This document shows, one piece after another, positions 49,026 through 59,330 of a stretch of DNA of 64,000 bases. The position numbers were made by a program, and so were the translations under genes. The stretch is from assembly GCF_002368035.1 (NCBI RefSeq), contig NZ_AP018223.1, positions 1,531,764 to 1,595,763 of the forward strand, written 5' to 3'. Position 1 is the first letter of the stretch; every line of letters starts with the position of its first letter. The notes under the pieces are model-generated. The model ran no database searches. It was given only the letters and a program-made list of their open reading frames with translations, and was not told where the DNA came from. The stretch is from Nostoc linckia NIES-25. GTDB taxonomy: Bacteria; Cyanobacteriota; Cyanobacteriia; Cyanobacteriales; Nostocaceae.

Positions 49026-51587
49026 TTATAGCCAGTTTCCAACTAAAACAAAGGCAGACCAAAAGAACGGGTCGCGAAAATCAGTTTGGCGAATCAAGTT
49101 AATTTGTGCCTGTCGTAGTGCTTCAGCTTTAGTGATTTTCGGTAGCCGTAGTTGGTCGTAGAAGCGAGTCATAAGCATTTGGGCTGCTTTATCTTTGACT
49201 GGCCAAAGTGTGGCGATGGTGGAACGCGCACCGGATTTGACAGCCAAGCCTGCTAGTCCAAGAACGGCGCGATCGTCGCCGGTTGCGGTATCGCAGGCGC
49301 TCAGTACCAATAATTCGATCGCTTTTGATGAATTACCACTACGATTTTTCAGGAGTTCAGACAACTCTTTGACATTAACTTGTCCATCCCACGCAAGTAA
49401 AAAGGTATCTTCCAGACGGGAGCTAAACTGTCCGTGGGTTGCTAGGTGGACAATATTGGCACTACCGGATTTGACGCGATCGGCAAGGGCAAAACTAGTG
49501 AATTTTTGATTGAGTAACATCGAAGATGGTACTGTCTGGGAGATTTGCTTCACTTCTGATTCCACAGCTGGCAAAGCAGTAAAACCAGCGCGAGATTGGC
49601 TGATACCGCCGACAATTGCGTCAATGTGGTTTGATGAGAGCGATCGCGCTGCCATTAGTTGCAATCCTGGTGAGAGTGCCACAGCATACTTCTCAATCAG
49701 ATATCGATCGCCATCGTACAAGGCTGCCATTGGAACATTCCGCAACCGACCATCCAAAACAAATACCAATGTTTGAGTGTCTTGGAAGGCTCCATCTACT
49801 TCTGCTGGACGAATCAGCCAGTCATAAATCTGCTGGGACAATTGCTGGCGAAGTGTTGAGTCTGACACTGGGTTGAGAGCAATTAAAAAATTATTGAGAG
49901 TTTGTTCGATTTCAGCGTGAGATTTTTGAGTAACATAGTAACGCAGTGGTTGTCCCGCTTTAGAAAAAATTACTCCTAAGCGATCGCTTAAAATAATCGG
50001 ATAAATCACCGTTGCTGTGGGGTCAACTTCATCAATCTGCTGGGCTTTATCTAAACAAGCTTCGCGGAAAAAGTTATCGAGTTCAGCGATTTGGAGGGAT
50101 TCAATCAATTCCCGCGCTTGCATTAATGCATCCTGGGTTGGTTGCTCATCCAAAAGTAAACTCACCAGTTCCCGATAGACAGGCTCTACACTTTCGCGGA
50201 AGGAAAATTGCACATCAGGGTTAACACCAACCATATCCCCTCGCAGTGCTTTTAATGACTTAATTGCTTCGGTGTATGCTGCAATCGCTTTTTGCCGATT
50301 GTTCTGTTGTTTATACAACTGTCCTACCTGCCATGCCGATTGAGCAATGATATCGTCAGCTTGCAGTTGACGAGCAATATTAAGGGATTTCTCAGCTAAT
50401 TCCCGTGCTTGGGGCCACTGTTTTGTCCGCCGATATAGTTGTCCCCATTGATACAGCGCGTAAGCTTCGGCGGTTGTATCCTGAATCTGTTGAGCAGACT
50501 TAACTGTAACTGCCATTAGTTGTGCCAGGTCTTTTATTGGTAAAATTCGCTCAGGATTTTCCAATCGATTCAAGGTTGCGACAAAATTAATCGTGGCATA
50601 AAGGGAACCATGACTTGGGGGAAGTTGTGCCAACTGTTGTTGTAATTCAGGAGCTACGGGAATGGCATATTCGAGTTTGTCGTAATCTACCAACAATTTG
50701 AACCGAGCTAAACGTGCTTGCAGAACTTCATTTGGGTTCGTAGATGCTGTTTGGGCATCTTCAAAGTAATTTAATGCTGCTTCTGGGTTTTGGAAGTCAG
50801 AGGCCACTTTGCCTAGATTCCCTAGAATCGAGCTTAACTGGGTTTTAGCACCAATTTTGTTGGCTATGGCTAAACTTTGTTCTAAAACTTCTTGGCTTTT
50901 GCGATCGCCGATGGCGTGCAAAGCCAAACCGAGCGATCGCAATCCACTAACTTTAATTTCCGAATCTGGCATCGCTGACAGCTTTTGCGTCACCACCTCC
51001 AACTGTTGTTTTGAGCGGCGGTAAAATCCCAAACTTTGTAAGGCTTGTGCTTGGTTGATTTGGCTGCCTAAGCTCCCCATTGTGTCGCCTGCTTGCTCGT
51101 AATATTTTTGAGCTTGCTGCCAAATTTCAAGGGCGATTTCAGCTTTCCCAGTACGTAATTCTAAGTTGGCTTGGGTATTCAGTATTTGCCCCGAAATAAT
51201 CGCATCGGCAGAGGGTTTAGCCGTTTGCAAAATTTTTACACTTTGTTCGATAGATTGTTTAGCTGCTTCCCACTGGTTGAGTTCTTGTTGTGCCAATGAA
51301 AGGTAACTCAAACTTAGGGCAACATTTGTGCGATCGCCTCGGTCATGATACTTTTGTACTGCCGTTTGCCAAGCCGTCACTGCTTCGGCGAAGCGTCCTG
51401 AATTGTAGAGGTTCCTTCCCTGTTCTAACCAATTAGTAGTTTGGGAAGTAGATGATGACACATTCAAGGCAGAATTGCTTGCTACTTGCACAGATGCTCT
51501 AGCAGGCGTAATGCTTACTGCTAAATACAAGCTCAAAATACTTACACTGATATATAGCCAAAAACGTTTTTTGATTTGGAAAGCCAT
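49026..51587 (-). CDS. TPR-CHAT domain protein (caspase-like peptidase fold)
   Basis: 853 residues. N-terminal signal or anchor (about 8-31), tetratricopeptide repeats (about 50-480, LEQGRNLYNSGRFAEAVTAW, AYALYQWGQLYRRTKQWPQA and others), and a C-terminal CHAT domain (about 570-853). The CHAT catalytic pair is visible: H718 in VHLATHGQF and C765 in LVLSACDTATG. CHAT proteins resemble separases and caspases and may cleave partner proteins. It is 73 bases downstream of a TpsA gene and 194 upstream of the DUF928 gene, all on one strand, so it is part of the two-partner secretion/sensor block. Confidence 0.92.
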   Translation of the reverse strand: MAFQIKKRFWLYISVSILSLYLAVSITPARASVQVASNSALNVSSSTSQTTNWLEQGRNLYNSGRFAEAVTAWQTAVQKYHDRGDRTNVALSLSYLSLAQQELNQWEAAKQSIEQSVKILQTAKPSADAIISGQILNTQANLELRTGKAEIALEIWQQAQKYYEQAGDTMGSLGSQINQAQALQSLGFYRRSKQQLEVVTQKLSAMPDSEIKVSGLRSLGLALHAIGDRKSQEVLEQSLAIANKIGAKTQLSSILGNLGKVASDFQNPEAALNYFEDAQTASTNPNEVLQARLARFKLLVDYDKLEYAIPVAPELQQQLAQLPPSHGSLYATINFVATLNRLENPERILPIKDLAQLMAVTVKSAQQIQDTTAEAYALYQWGQLYRRTKQWPQARELAEKSLNIARQLQADDIIAQSAWQVGQLYKQQNNRQKAIAAYTEAIKSLKALRGDMVGVNPDVQFSFRESVEPVYRELVSLLLDEQPTQDALMQARELIESLQIAELDNFFREACLDKAQQIDEVDPTATVIYPIILSDRLGVIFSKAGQPLRYYVTQKSHAEIEQTLNNFLIALNPVSDSTLRQQLSQQIYDWLIRPAEVDGAFQDTQTLVFVLDGRLRNVPMAALYDGDRYLIEKYAVALSPGLQLMAARSLSSNHIDAIVGGISQSRAGFTALPAVESEVKQISQTVPSSMLLNQKFTSFALADRVKSGSANIVHLATHGQFSSRLEDTFLLAWDGQVNVKELSELLKNRSGNSSKAIELLVLSACDTATGDDRAVLGLAGLAVKSGARSTIATLWPVKDKAAQMLMTRFYDQLRLPKITKAEALRQAQINLIRQTDFRDPFFWSAFVLVGNWL

Positions 51588-51660
51588 AGGTGGTTAGTGG
51601 TAGTTTAAGAGTTTGTTTAAATTGCACTGGCGATTTACAAGGGTTGCATTCTTGGGGTAA

Positions 51661-54153
51661 TTAATTACGAAAAAGTGCAGCACAAGTTAAATGCTGCACA
51701 TTAGTGGGAGATTGCGCTGCAACTAATTCAACTTTTCCCTGAGCATTGCGATGCCAAGAACTAGCTTGAACGAGAACCGTTGGGGATGGTGGTATTTGTG
51801 CTTGTAAAGCTTGTGTTTTGCGAAATGCAGAGATATCGCGGGTGTCAGACCAAGTGCGTAGGCGTAACCTGTCATAAACATCGCTCCTCACTTCCTGTGT
51901 CGGATTTTGCGGCACGCCACCGCGTCCTGTAGCGACAAAACTACTGCCAGTATTATTAGAACAGCCTGTAGCAATTTGCTGCGATGGATCGGTGACATTT
52001 GCTGGCAGTTCCACTAAGCCCGAATTTGGGTCGATACCAACAGTATTCACTTGAACAGTGCCGCTGACGCCAAATTGCGAACTGGCGGTGATGTCATTTT
52101 CTAGAGTAAGGCGATCGCGAAACTGCAATCCGTAGATACCTTGAGTAGTGATTTGAATATTGCCCCCCCGCCCTTCGACTGCATTAGCAATAATGTCGCT
52201 GTTTTCTAAACCTACGACTACAGGAGCCTTGAGGGTGATATTACCACCATCGCCTGCTTCCTTTGCTTCCACAGAAATTTTGCTATTACCCCGCATTAGC
52301 AATAGTTCTTGGGCATTGAGAACTAAGTTTCCTCCGTTTCCAGATTGTGTTGCTGCGGAAATCGTTCCGCGATTAGTCAAGAGAATTGAGTTAGTATAAA
52401 CCTCGAAATTACCTGCATTGCCTGTACCCTCATTTCTCACCCCGATGTCAGCTCGTTCCATAACACGCAATTGAGGGGTCATCAGAATTACCCCTCCTGC
52501 ATTACCGCTAGGAAATTCGGGTAATCCATAAGTGGCGCGGGTAACAGCATCGAGGCGTAACGCATTAGATCCAATGCTGCTACTCAACATACTATCGCGT
52601 GCTGCGCCGCTCACCTCGATGAAGTCTGAAGCCAAAATCTTGACATTGCCAGCATTTCCTATTGCACCAGTCGAGGAAGTAACTAAGCTCCCGTCTCGCA
52701 CCGTTAATCGCGCAGTTGCGATCGTTAGATTTCCAGCATTTCCACTTCCTACCGTTGATGACGCCACAGTGGTGGGCAGAAATGTGACATTATTAATTCC
52801 AGAAACATCTATGAACTCTGAGGCATCAATTTGCACATCGCCACTATTTCCAGTTACCAGAGCAGTTGACCCAATACTAGCACCGTTAGCAACTGTCAGT
52901 TTTTGAGTTGAAAGGGTAACGTTTCCTGCTTTTCCAGAACCAGCCGAGCTTGTGAGAATCGATGTCATGACTGAAGGATTGGCAGGATTAAATCCATTGG
53001 CAGAGATCGACTCAGAAGCTTTCACAAAGATATCCCCAGCCTGCCCAGAACTCAAATTTTGAGACTTGATTTGCGCTCCATCCTTCAGTAATAATTGTCC
53101 AGTTGAGATGGTAATGTTTCCAGCCTGCCCCATCCCGATTGTGTAACTTGCTAATTGGCTGCTTCTAGTTCCTGTTGGGTTTGTTCCTGCGAGGGCGAAC
53201 GACCCGGTGGCATTAATGGTTATACCATCCGATGAGAAGGCACCTCGATTTTGAAGGGTAACAGTTGAACCTTCCAAAAGGCTAATATTTTTACCCTGCA
53301 TTTGAATCGTACTACTTCCTATCCCAAAACCAAATAGCTGTGATTGCTTAGTTAAGTGGATATCGCTCAGCCCGCTAGTGTTGGAATAGTCAAATGCCCA
53401 TCCCTGAGGCACTTGTGTCAGGCGAACTTCTCCCGACTGGACGCTGCCAAGCTCAATGGAGCCATTTACTGTTTTGAGAACCCCACCCGCTAGGTCAATT
53501 CCATTTCCCAGCAAAGCAAGGGTGTTACCCGAACTTACCCGTAAACCTAGTGGATTTTGGGAAATGCCATTAATCGAGTTTTGTACTGCGATGCCTACGG
53601 CGGGCTGCGCCAACGCCCCTGAATTCTGACCAAACTGCAAGCCAATTGGCACAGCGATCGTTAACAGAGGGGCTGTTGTGCTGTTGGTAGCACTAAAATT
53701 CACCCCATCAGCAAACTCAATGCTATTTGCAGTTGTACCAAGAAACGATCCACCAATATTGAGTTGAGCATTAGGCCCAAAAATAATTCCACTGGGATTG
53801 ATCAAAAACAAGCTAACAGGATTATTGCTGTTGATGGTTTCGATCGCGCCATCAATCTGAGAAATGCTACCTCCTGTAACACGAGCAAATATAGAGGATA
53901 TATTAGGAGTATTGATTAAATCAAAGATAGCTGAAGTACCAGTGGGAATAGTAAACTGTTGGAAACTGTGAAATAGATTACTGTTTGCGGCGCTACCTTT
54001 AGTGATGACGAAGTTATTACCACTTTGGGAGATAGTGGTGTTGAGGATGCCGTCTGCGGTGACTTGAGCATTGGCAAAACCGCACCACAGGAACATCCCA
54101 CCTGTCAAAATTCCATAAACTAAACCCCAGCAAACAGAGGGTGCTTTCATCAC
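51661..54153 (-). CDS. TpsA-type filamentous haemagglutinin-like exoprotein 1
   Basis: 830 residues with a signal peptide (about 1-29). The TPS secretion domain (about 33-160) has LNTTISQSGNNFVITKG, NLFHSFQQF and NPSGIIFGPNAQLNIGGSF, the signature recognised by TpsB porins. The remainder forms a long right-handed beta-helix of repeats such as NAGNVKILASDFIEVSG. The C-terminal 110 residues, including TEVRSDVYDRLRLRTWSDTR-like sequence, are nearly identical to those of the paralogue at 54440. It would be secreted through the porin encoded at 56990. Probable adhesin or surface matrix protein. Confidence 0.9.
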   Translation of the reverse strand: MMKAPSVCWGLVYGILTGGMFLWCGFANAQVTADGILNTTISQSGNNFVITKGSAANSNLFHSFQQFTIPTGTSAIFDLINTPNISSIFARVTGGSISQIDGAIETINSNNPVSLFLINPSGIIFGPNAQLNIGGSFLGTTANSIEFADGVNFSATNSTTAPLLTIAVPIGLQFGQNSGALAQPAVGIAVQNSINGISQNPLGLRVSSGNTLALLGNGIDLAGGVLKTVNGSIELGSVQSGEVRLTQVPQGWAFDYSNTSGLSDIHLTKQSQLFGFGIGSSTIQMQGKNISLLEGSTVTLQNRGAFSSDGITINATGSFALAGTNPTGTRSSQLASYTIGMGQAGNITISTGQLLLKDGAQIKSQNLSSGQAGDIFVKASESISANGFNPANPSVMTSILTSSAGSGKAGNVTLSTQKLTVANGASIGSTALVTGNSGDVQIDASEFIDVSGINNVTFLPTTVASSTVGSGNAGNLTIATARLTVRDGSLVTSSTGAIGNAGNVKILASDFIEVSGAARDSMLSSSIGSNALRLDAVTRATYGLPEFPSGNAGGVILMTPQLRVMERADIGVRNEGTGNAGNFEVYTNSILLTNRGTISAATQSGNGGNLVLNAQELLLMRGNSKISVEAKEAGDGGNITLKAPVVVGLENSDIIANAVEGRGGNIQITTQGIYGLQFRDRLTLENDITASSQFGVSGTVQVNTVGIDPNSGLVELPANVTDPSQQIATGCSNNTGSSFVATGRGGVPQNPTQEVRSDVYDRLRLRTWSDTRDISAFRKTQALQAQIPPSPTVLVQASSWHRNAQGKVELVAAQSPTNVQHLTCAALFRN

Positions 54154-54277
54154 TCGGTTCCATCAATATATATAGATAGGGTTCCCTAAATCGCATTGGG
54201 CTTTAACACCATCAAAAGTTTTATCGCAGCGAACAGGCAATAGGGAAATAAAGTCTGTTGATGTGGCGGTTTGACGA

Positions 54278-54387
54278 TTACAGCGCTTTTCATTTGGATG
54301 GAATACATGCTTGAATACTAAATTATCGTAAGGGCACAACAATGCTAAAGCCCCTACTGTGGTCTATTCATCTGCAAATTGCTGTAA
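54278..54387. mobile_element. MITE-like element with TTACAGC ends, copy 2
   Basis: Ends TTACAGCGCTTTTCA (54278-54292) and TGCAAATTGCTGTAA (54373-54387) are inverted with three mismatches. The core GGGCACAACAATGCTAAAGCCCC is a decayed version of the palindrome at 24135. It separates the two TpsA genes. Confidence 0.6.
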
Positions 54388-54439
54388 TTACTTAGCTGCA
54401 AAAACGGGACTTACCGCAGACATGGTAATTGCTCAAACT

Positions 54440-56920
54440 TCAGTTAGGGACGACAGCACAAGTTAACTGTGGTTGGGTATAAGTGGGAGATTGTGCTGCG
54501 ACTAACTCTAGTTTTCCATTAGCATTGCGATGCCAGGAAGTAGCTTGGACTAGAATATTTGGGGATGTGGGGGTTTGTGCTTGTAAAGCTTGTGTTTTGC
54601 GGAATGCAGAGATATCGCGGGTATCAGACCAAGTGCGTAGGCGTAGTCCGTCGTAGACATCGCTCCTCACTTCCTGTGTGGGATTTTGCATCATACCACC
54701 CCGCCCCGTAGCTATAAACCTACCAGTTTGATTTGCAGAACAACCTGTAGCAATTTGCTGCGATGAATCGGTGACATTTGCTGGTAGTTCGACTAAACCA
54801 GAATTGGGGTCAACACCAATAGTATTGACTTGAACTGTACCACTTACACCAAATTCAGAACTGGCAGTAATATCACTTTCGGGGGTGAGTTGGTCGCGGA
54901 ACTTGAGTCCAAAGATGCTTTGAGTCCTGATTTGAATATTGCCCCCCTGTCCTTTGACTGCATTAGCAATAATGTCACTGTTTTCTAAGCCTATAACTAC
55001 AGGAGCGCCGATTGTAATATCGCCACCATTACCACTACCACCAGCTTCTGCACTAATGAAACTGCCATTACGCATCAGTAATATATCTCGCAGTTGGAGG
55101 TTAATATTGCCCCCTTCTCCAGCTTTTGTCGATGCGGAAATGTTTCCTGTATTGTTGAGTTTGAGAGTATTGGCATTAATGTACAAATTCCCAGCTGTCC
55201 CAGAGCCAAGGTTCTGGACAAAAACCGTTCCACCATCAGTAATTTTCAAAATTGGGGCGTTAATAGTGGTGTTACCTGCATCAGCCTTAGAAATTTGACT
55301 AAAAAAACCAACAGGACGAACAGCAGTACCAATATAGCTAGGATTTTCTGCATCTTTTACACCACTTACATCAATCGATTCAGACGCATTGATGGTCAGC
55401 GAACCCGCATTTCCTAAAACTATGCTAGAAGCAGACACTCTACCGCCAGCTTCAACCGACAGTGTGCGGGTATCAATTTTCAAACTTCCTGCATCACCAG
55501 ATCCGAATGTGGCAGTAGAAATTAGACTATAATAAATACCCTTTGGGCTTCCCAGGCTGGTTACCTGAATTTTATCTGCCTCGATCGCAACATTGCCGCC
55601 ATGCCCCGAAGCGTAGGGTCTGGCTGCTATATTGGCTCCAGCTGAAACAGACAGGTTTTGAGTGGAGATAGAAATATTTCCGCCCTTTCCATTCGCATAG
55701 GAAGCAGCTAATATCTGACTTACCGATCGAAAAGGAGAAGGATCGCCAAATGCAAAACCGTTGACCCGCATTTCATCAGTATTTACTACTATGTTGCCGC
55801 CTGATGCGGTGCCAAAAGTACGGTTAAAGATATACCCACCCCGATCTATATTTAATTGTGGGGTGGTAAGAATAATATTCCCTGCTGCACCTGAGGAGAT
55901 AGTTTCATTCACTAAACTGCTGGAACTCTTAAAATCAGGAGACTTGCCATTAATCTCCAATAATTCTGTGGCATTAATTACAATATCGCCAGCAGTTTGG
56001 TTGCTGCGATTTTGTACTAATATTAGGGAGCCATCTCTGATGCCGATCTGTTTCCCTTGAATTTGGATGGCTCCTCCATTTTCCTCGGTGAAATCACGTG
56101 TAGATGCTAAAGCTCGTTGCGTGATTTCAATATTGCCAAAACTCGAAGCATTGGGATAACTCAGTGTAAATCCTTGAGGGGTAGAATTGAGGATCGCGTT
56201 TGTGTTGGTGATGCTACCCAGTTCTATTTGTCCTCCCGGCGCCGAAAGCAAGCCTCCATTCAAAGCAAGATTTCCACCCACTAATGCTAGGCTTTTTTGA
56301 GGTTGCACCTGTAATCCTCTCGTACCGAGGTTTAGGCCAGAAACCTGAAGCGAGTCGCCTAATTGGGCATTGTGTCCCGATCCTTGAACGATAATGTCTC
56401 CCGGTTTGCTGCCAAATTGCAAACCAATGGGGACGCTGATAGTTAATAAGGGAGGCAATGTGGTATCGGTTGCACTAAACTTCAACCCGTCTGCAAACAC
56501 TACGCTATTGGCAGTTGTCCCCACAAAGGAACCGCCAATACTTAATTGAGCATTAGGCCCAAACAAAATACCCGCAGGATTCACCAGGAACAAATTGGCA
56601 CTACCATTAGCGCGGATTACTCCATCGATATTGGACACAGTACCACCTGTAACGCGGGCAAAAATGTTTTGCACATCGATCGCATTATCGAACAGAGCAG
56701 AACCACCTGTAGGTATGGCAAACTGACTGAAGCTATGGAATAAGTTATTCCCGTGCTGGTTACCGTTGATGATGGTAAAGTTATTCCCATTTTGGGAGAC
56801 TGTGGTTTTGAGGGTGTCGTCAGGTGTCACCTGAGCGTTGATAGGATTGCACCAAAAGAGTGTAGCGCCCAAGATTATGATGCTATTAAACAAGCCCAGT
56901 CGAATCAAGGTTGTTTTCAT
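54440..56920 (-). CDS. TpsA-type filamentous haemagglutinin-like exoprotein 2
   Basis: 826 residues with a signal peptide (about 1-29). TPS domain as in the paralogue: LKTTVSQNGNNFTIING, NLFHSFSQFAIPTGG and NPAGILFGPNAQLSIGGSF. A beta-helix follows with units such as GKQIGIRDGSLILVQNRSNQ. The C-terminal segment is almost the same as that of the 51661 protein, with a cysteine in IATGCSANQ. Lies 69 bases downstream of the TpsB gene, so it is the direct partner. The two exoproteins probably share secretion but differ in their middle region. Confidence 0.9.
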   Translation of the reverse strand: MKTTLIRLGLFNSIIILGATLFWCNPINAQVTPDDTLKTTVSQNGNNFTIINGNQHGNNLFHSFSQFAIPTGGSALFDNAIDVQNIFARVTGGTVSNIDGVIRANGSANLFLVNPAGILFGPNAQLSIGGSFVGTTANSVVFADGLKFSATDTTLPPLLTISVPIGLQFGSKPGDIIVQGSGHNAQLGDSLQVSGLNLGTRGLQVQPQKSLALVGGNLALNGGLLSAPGGQIELGSITNTNAILNSTPQGFTLSYPNASSFGNIEITQRALASTRDFTEENGGAIQIQGKQIGIRDGSLILVQNRSNQTAGDIVINATELLEINGKSPDFKSSSSLVNETISSGAAGNIILTTPQLNIDRGGYIFNRTFGTASGGNIVVNTDEMRVNGFAFGDPSPFRSVSQILAASYANGKGGNISISTQNLSVSAGANIAARPYASGHGGNVAIEADKIQVTSLGSPKGIYYSLISTATFGSGDAGSLKIDTRTLSVEAGGRVSASSIVLGNAGSLTINASESIDVSGVKDAENPSYIGTAVRPVGFFSQISKADAGNTTINAPILKITDGGTVFVQNLGSGTAGNLYINANTLKLNNTGNISASTKAGEGGNINLQLRDILLMRNGSFISAEAGGSGNGGDITIGAPVVIGLENSDIIANAVKGQGGNIQIRTQSIFGLKFRDQLTPESDITASSEFGVSGTVQVNTIGVDPNSGLVELPANVTDSSQQIATGCSANQTGRFIATGRGGMMQNPTQEVRSDVYDGLRLRTWSDTRDISAFRKTQALQAQTPTSPNILVQATSWHRNANGKLELVAAQSPTYTQPQLTCAVVPN

Positions 56921-56989
56921 TGCTTAGTTTGTCCTTTATACCCAATATTTCAAATTGCCTAAATTAATAGCTTTGAATACCCTCAAATA

Positions 56990-58750
56990 TCAAAACGGCG
57001 AATATTGCACCGAAAAGTACAAACCATTTTCTTGGAGACTACGCTTTTCACCTTCCACTGATGTTAGCGGAATCCCCCAATCTAGACGAACTGATAAGTT
57101 ATTGTCTTGTTTCCATAGCAACCCTAAACCAGTACTTACCAATGTACTTGGTGATGGATTCTCGCCCTTGTTATTCCAGCCTGTGCCCACATCAATAAAG
57201 GGTGTCAGTTGTAGTATCCCTTTGATTTTGGGCGCACGCACAATTGGCAGCCGTAATTCTGCTGAAAAGAATAGACCATTATCTGTAAGTAATGTGTCTT
57301 GGCGATAGCCCCGCACGCTTAGCTGTCCGCCAAGGCCAAATTGCTCTAAAGGCACAAGGGAATCTGCTGCTAATTGTAAATCGCCTCTGACTAAAAATAG
57401 TGTGTCTCGTGCTAATTGCCGCACCCATTGTGTCTGCCCCCGCCAAGCAAAAAAGCGGCTGTCTGGTGCATTTTCATTGGTATTGGCATCGAACCAATCT
57501 ACCCCAACGCTAAATTGCGATCGCGCTGCAAAAACTTGTTGATTGCTGCGTTGGGTATACTCTTGGGTAAAATGCAGGGCGGAAATTTTGGTTCTTCCGT
57601 TGGCATCCGCACCGGGTGATAAAGGAAACCCGCCAATATTATCAAGACCTAACTCTGTTTGGCTTTCTTGGCGTGAGAACGAGACTCCAACTGCTAATTC
57701 CTGAGTTGGCTTTTGGATTAATGGTTGACGATAACCGAATTCGTAAGACCTAGTGTTTGATTGAATATCAAGGACGCTGAATGGTTCTTCAATTACTTGG
57801 TTCCATCCTTGGTTAAAACCAAAGAATACAGTGCCATTACGAGCATTAATCGGCAGCGTGTAATTCACATTGATTGTATTACTGCCATCCGTATTGGCGT
57901 ATCCCACGCTGAGAGTATCACCAAAGCCGAGTAGATTGGCTTCTTGCAGATCCACACCCCGGCGAAAACTGCCAACGCTGGGCGATCGCCCATTATCCAA
58001 ACTTGTTGTCAGGGAGAAAGTGTCGGCTTCTTGAATCTCGACTTGCAATATATTGGTTCCGGGACGTACACCCATCTGCAACTCAGCTGATAAATTTTGA
58101 ATGCGGGGATCGAGGCGAAGCAGTTGCAGTTTTTCTATTAAGCGCGGCACATTCAGGGGTTGGGTAGCACCGAGTCGAATGCGATCGCGAATGTATTGAC
58201 TACGCAATCGGCGATTGCCAACGATTTTAATTTCTTGCAAACTGCCTTCGACTACCTGAATTTTAACGACTCCGGCTTCTACTGTCTGCGGCGCGATTAA
58301 AGCTCCGGTAGTAACATAGCCTTTATCAGTGTAGAGCTTGCTGATGGCATCTTTGACTTGCAACAACTCTGCAAAGGATATTTCTCGTCCTACATACAAA
58401 GCCGTAATCGGGGCAAAATCTTCTGGTTTGAAAACTGTACTACCAATAACTTCAATGCGATCGACCCGGAATTTGGCATTAGGATCGTTCTCTTCTAAAA
58501 TTGGCCGATCGGGTAGTTGTGGGGAAGGAACTAATTGATTTTGGTCTGATGGTTGGGGTAGCACATCCGCAGGTAAGGGAGTGACTGGGACATCTTCGAT
58601 CCGACCAGGTGGTAGTGTTTGAGGATTGGAAGTTTGGGCAACGGCCTGATGATACTGGCACAATATTGGTGCTAAAACAAAGCCGAATGTTAAAACTTTC
58701 AGTGCTGCGATGCGGGGTTGGGTATGGTTAATTATCGATTTTCTCTTCAC
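56990..58750 (-). CDS. TpsB-type outer membrane transporter (ShlB/FhaC family)
   Basis: 586 residues with a signal peptide (about 1-38), a proline-rich linker (PVTPLPADVLPQPSDQNQ, about 54-71), a POTRA domain (about 95-170, FRVDRIEVIGSTVFKPEDF) and a second POTRA-like region, then the 16-stranded porin (about 240-586) with RGVDLQEANLLGFGDTLSVG and the GQLSVRGYRQDTLL motif of the conserved porin loop. It exports TpsA proteins across the outer membrane. It heads the seven-gene minus-strand block. Start ATG at 58750. Confidence 0.93.
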   Translation of the reverse strand: MKRKSIINHTQPRIAALKVLTFGFVLAPILCQYHQAVAQTSNPQTLPPGRIEDVPVTPLPADVLPQPSDQNQLVPSPQLPDRPILEENDPNAKFRVDRIEVIGSTVFKPEDFAPITALYVGREISFAELLQVKDAISKLYTDKGYVTTGALIAPQTVEAGVVKIQVVEGSLQEIKIVGNRRLRSQYIRDRIRLGATQPLNVPRLIEKLQLLRLDPRIQNLSAELQMGVRPGTNILQVEIQEADTFSLTTSLDNGRSPSVGSFRRGVDLQEANLLGFGDTLSVGYANTDGSNTINVNYTLPINARNGTVFFGFNQGWNQVIEEPFSVLDIQSNTRSYEFGYRQPLIQKPTQELAVGVSFSRQESQTELGLDNIGGFPLSPGADANGRTKISALHFTQEYTQRSNQQVFAARSQFSVGVDWFDANTNENAPDSRFFAWRGQTQWVRQLARDTLFLVRGDLQLAADSLVPLEQFGLGGQLSVRGYRQDTLLTDNGLFFSAELRLPIVRAPKIKGILQLTPFIDVGTGWNNKGENPSPSTLVSTGLGLLWKQDNNLSVRLDWGIPLTSVEGEKRSLQENGLYFSVQYSPF

Positions 58751-59330
58751 ATTTAAATACCTTTGTATAAATACTTAACCATTTTTCAAAACAATTAAGA
58801 TCGCTGCATTCCATCACTATTAAGAGTTCCCCAGTCTAAGTAGATAATTTATTTTGTACAACTAGTTATTTAGTGGAACTTAGACAAAAGTAACAATAAA
58901 AAATGCTCAACTGTATATACACAGACAATTTGGCATCGTTTTGTCTAGTTTATTTATATGTCTGGGTTTGGGTCTTTCTTGAGCATTTAATATATTTTCC
59001 CTACCATATATAGGTTTGAGGCTTGTTTTCTCCTCAAAAATGTTTAAGTTTAACTAGTTAATATACGAACCTTTAATGTAATAAGTATTATACAATTTTT
59101 ATATAGTATTCGCTATATTCTTTACAATTGCCGCCAGTGTAAATACTGTTTTTTTAAGATTAACTGAAGTTGATAGCGATTTTGTTGTGGGGCGGACAAG
59201 ATGTCCACCCCACAAGACTGGATAATTTATTTCTTGGTAATCCCTAAAGCCCCTACAAATGCACAAATAATTTGGGATAATTTATTATCTGCAAGTCCTT
59301 AAATGCTATGCAGTTCTCATGTGGATTCAA
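58751..59330. other. 580-bp divergent promoter gap between tpsB and the deacylase gene
   Basis: AT-rich, no coding sequence. Contains the hairpin TTGTGGGGCGGACA-AG-TGTCCACCCCACAA-like element (59184-59214, one mismatch per arm), a dispersed repeat. The tpsB promoter should lie near 58800-58900, but no certain box is identifiable. The CTGATGTAAAAC-like stretches are not distinctive. Confidence 0.4.
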
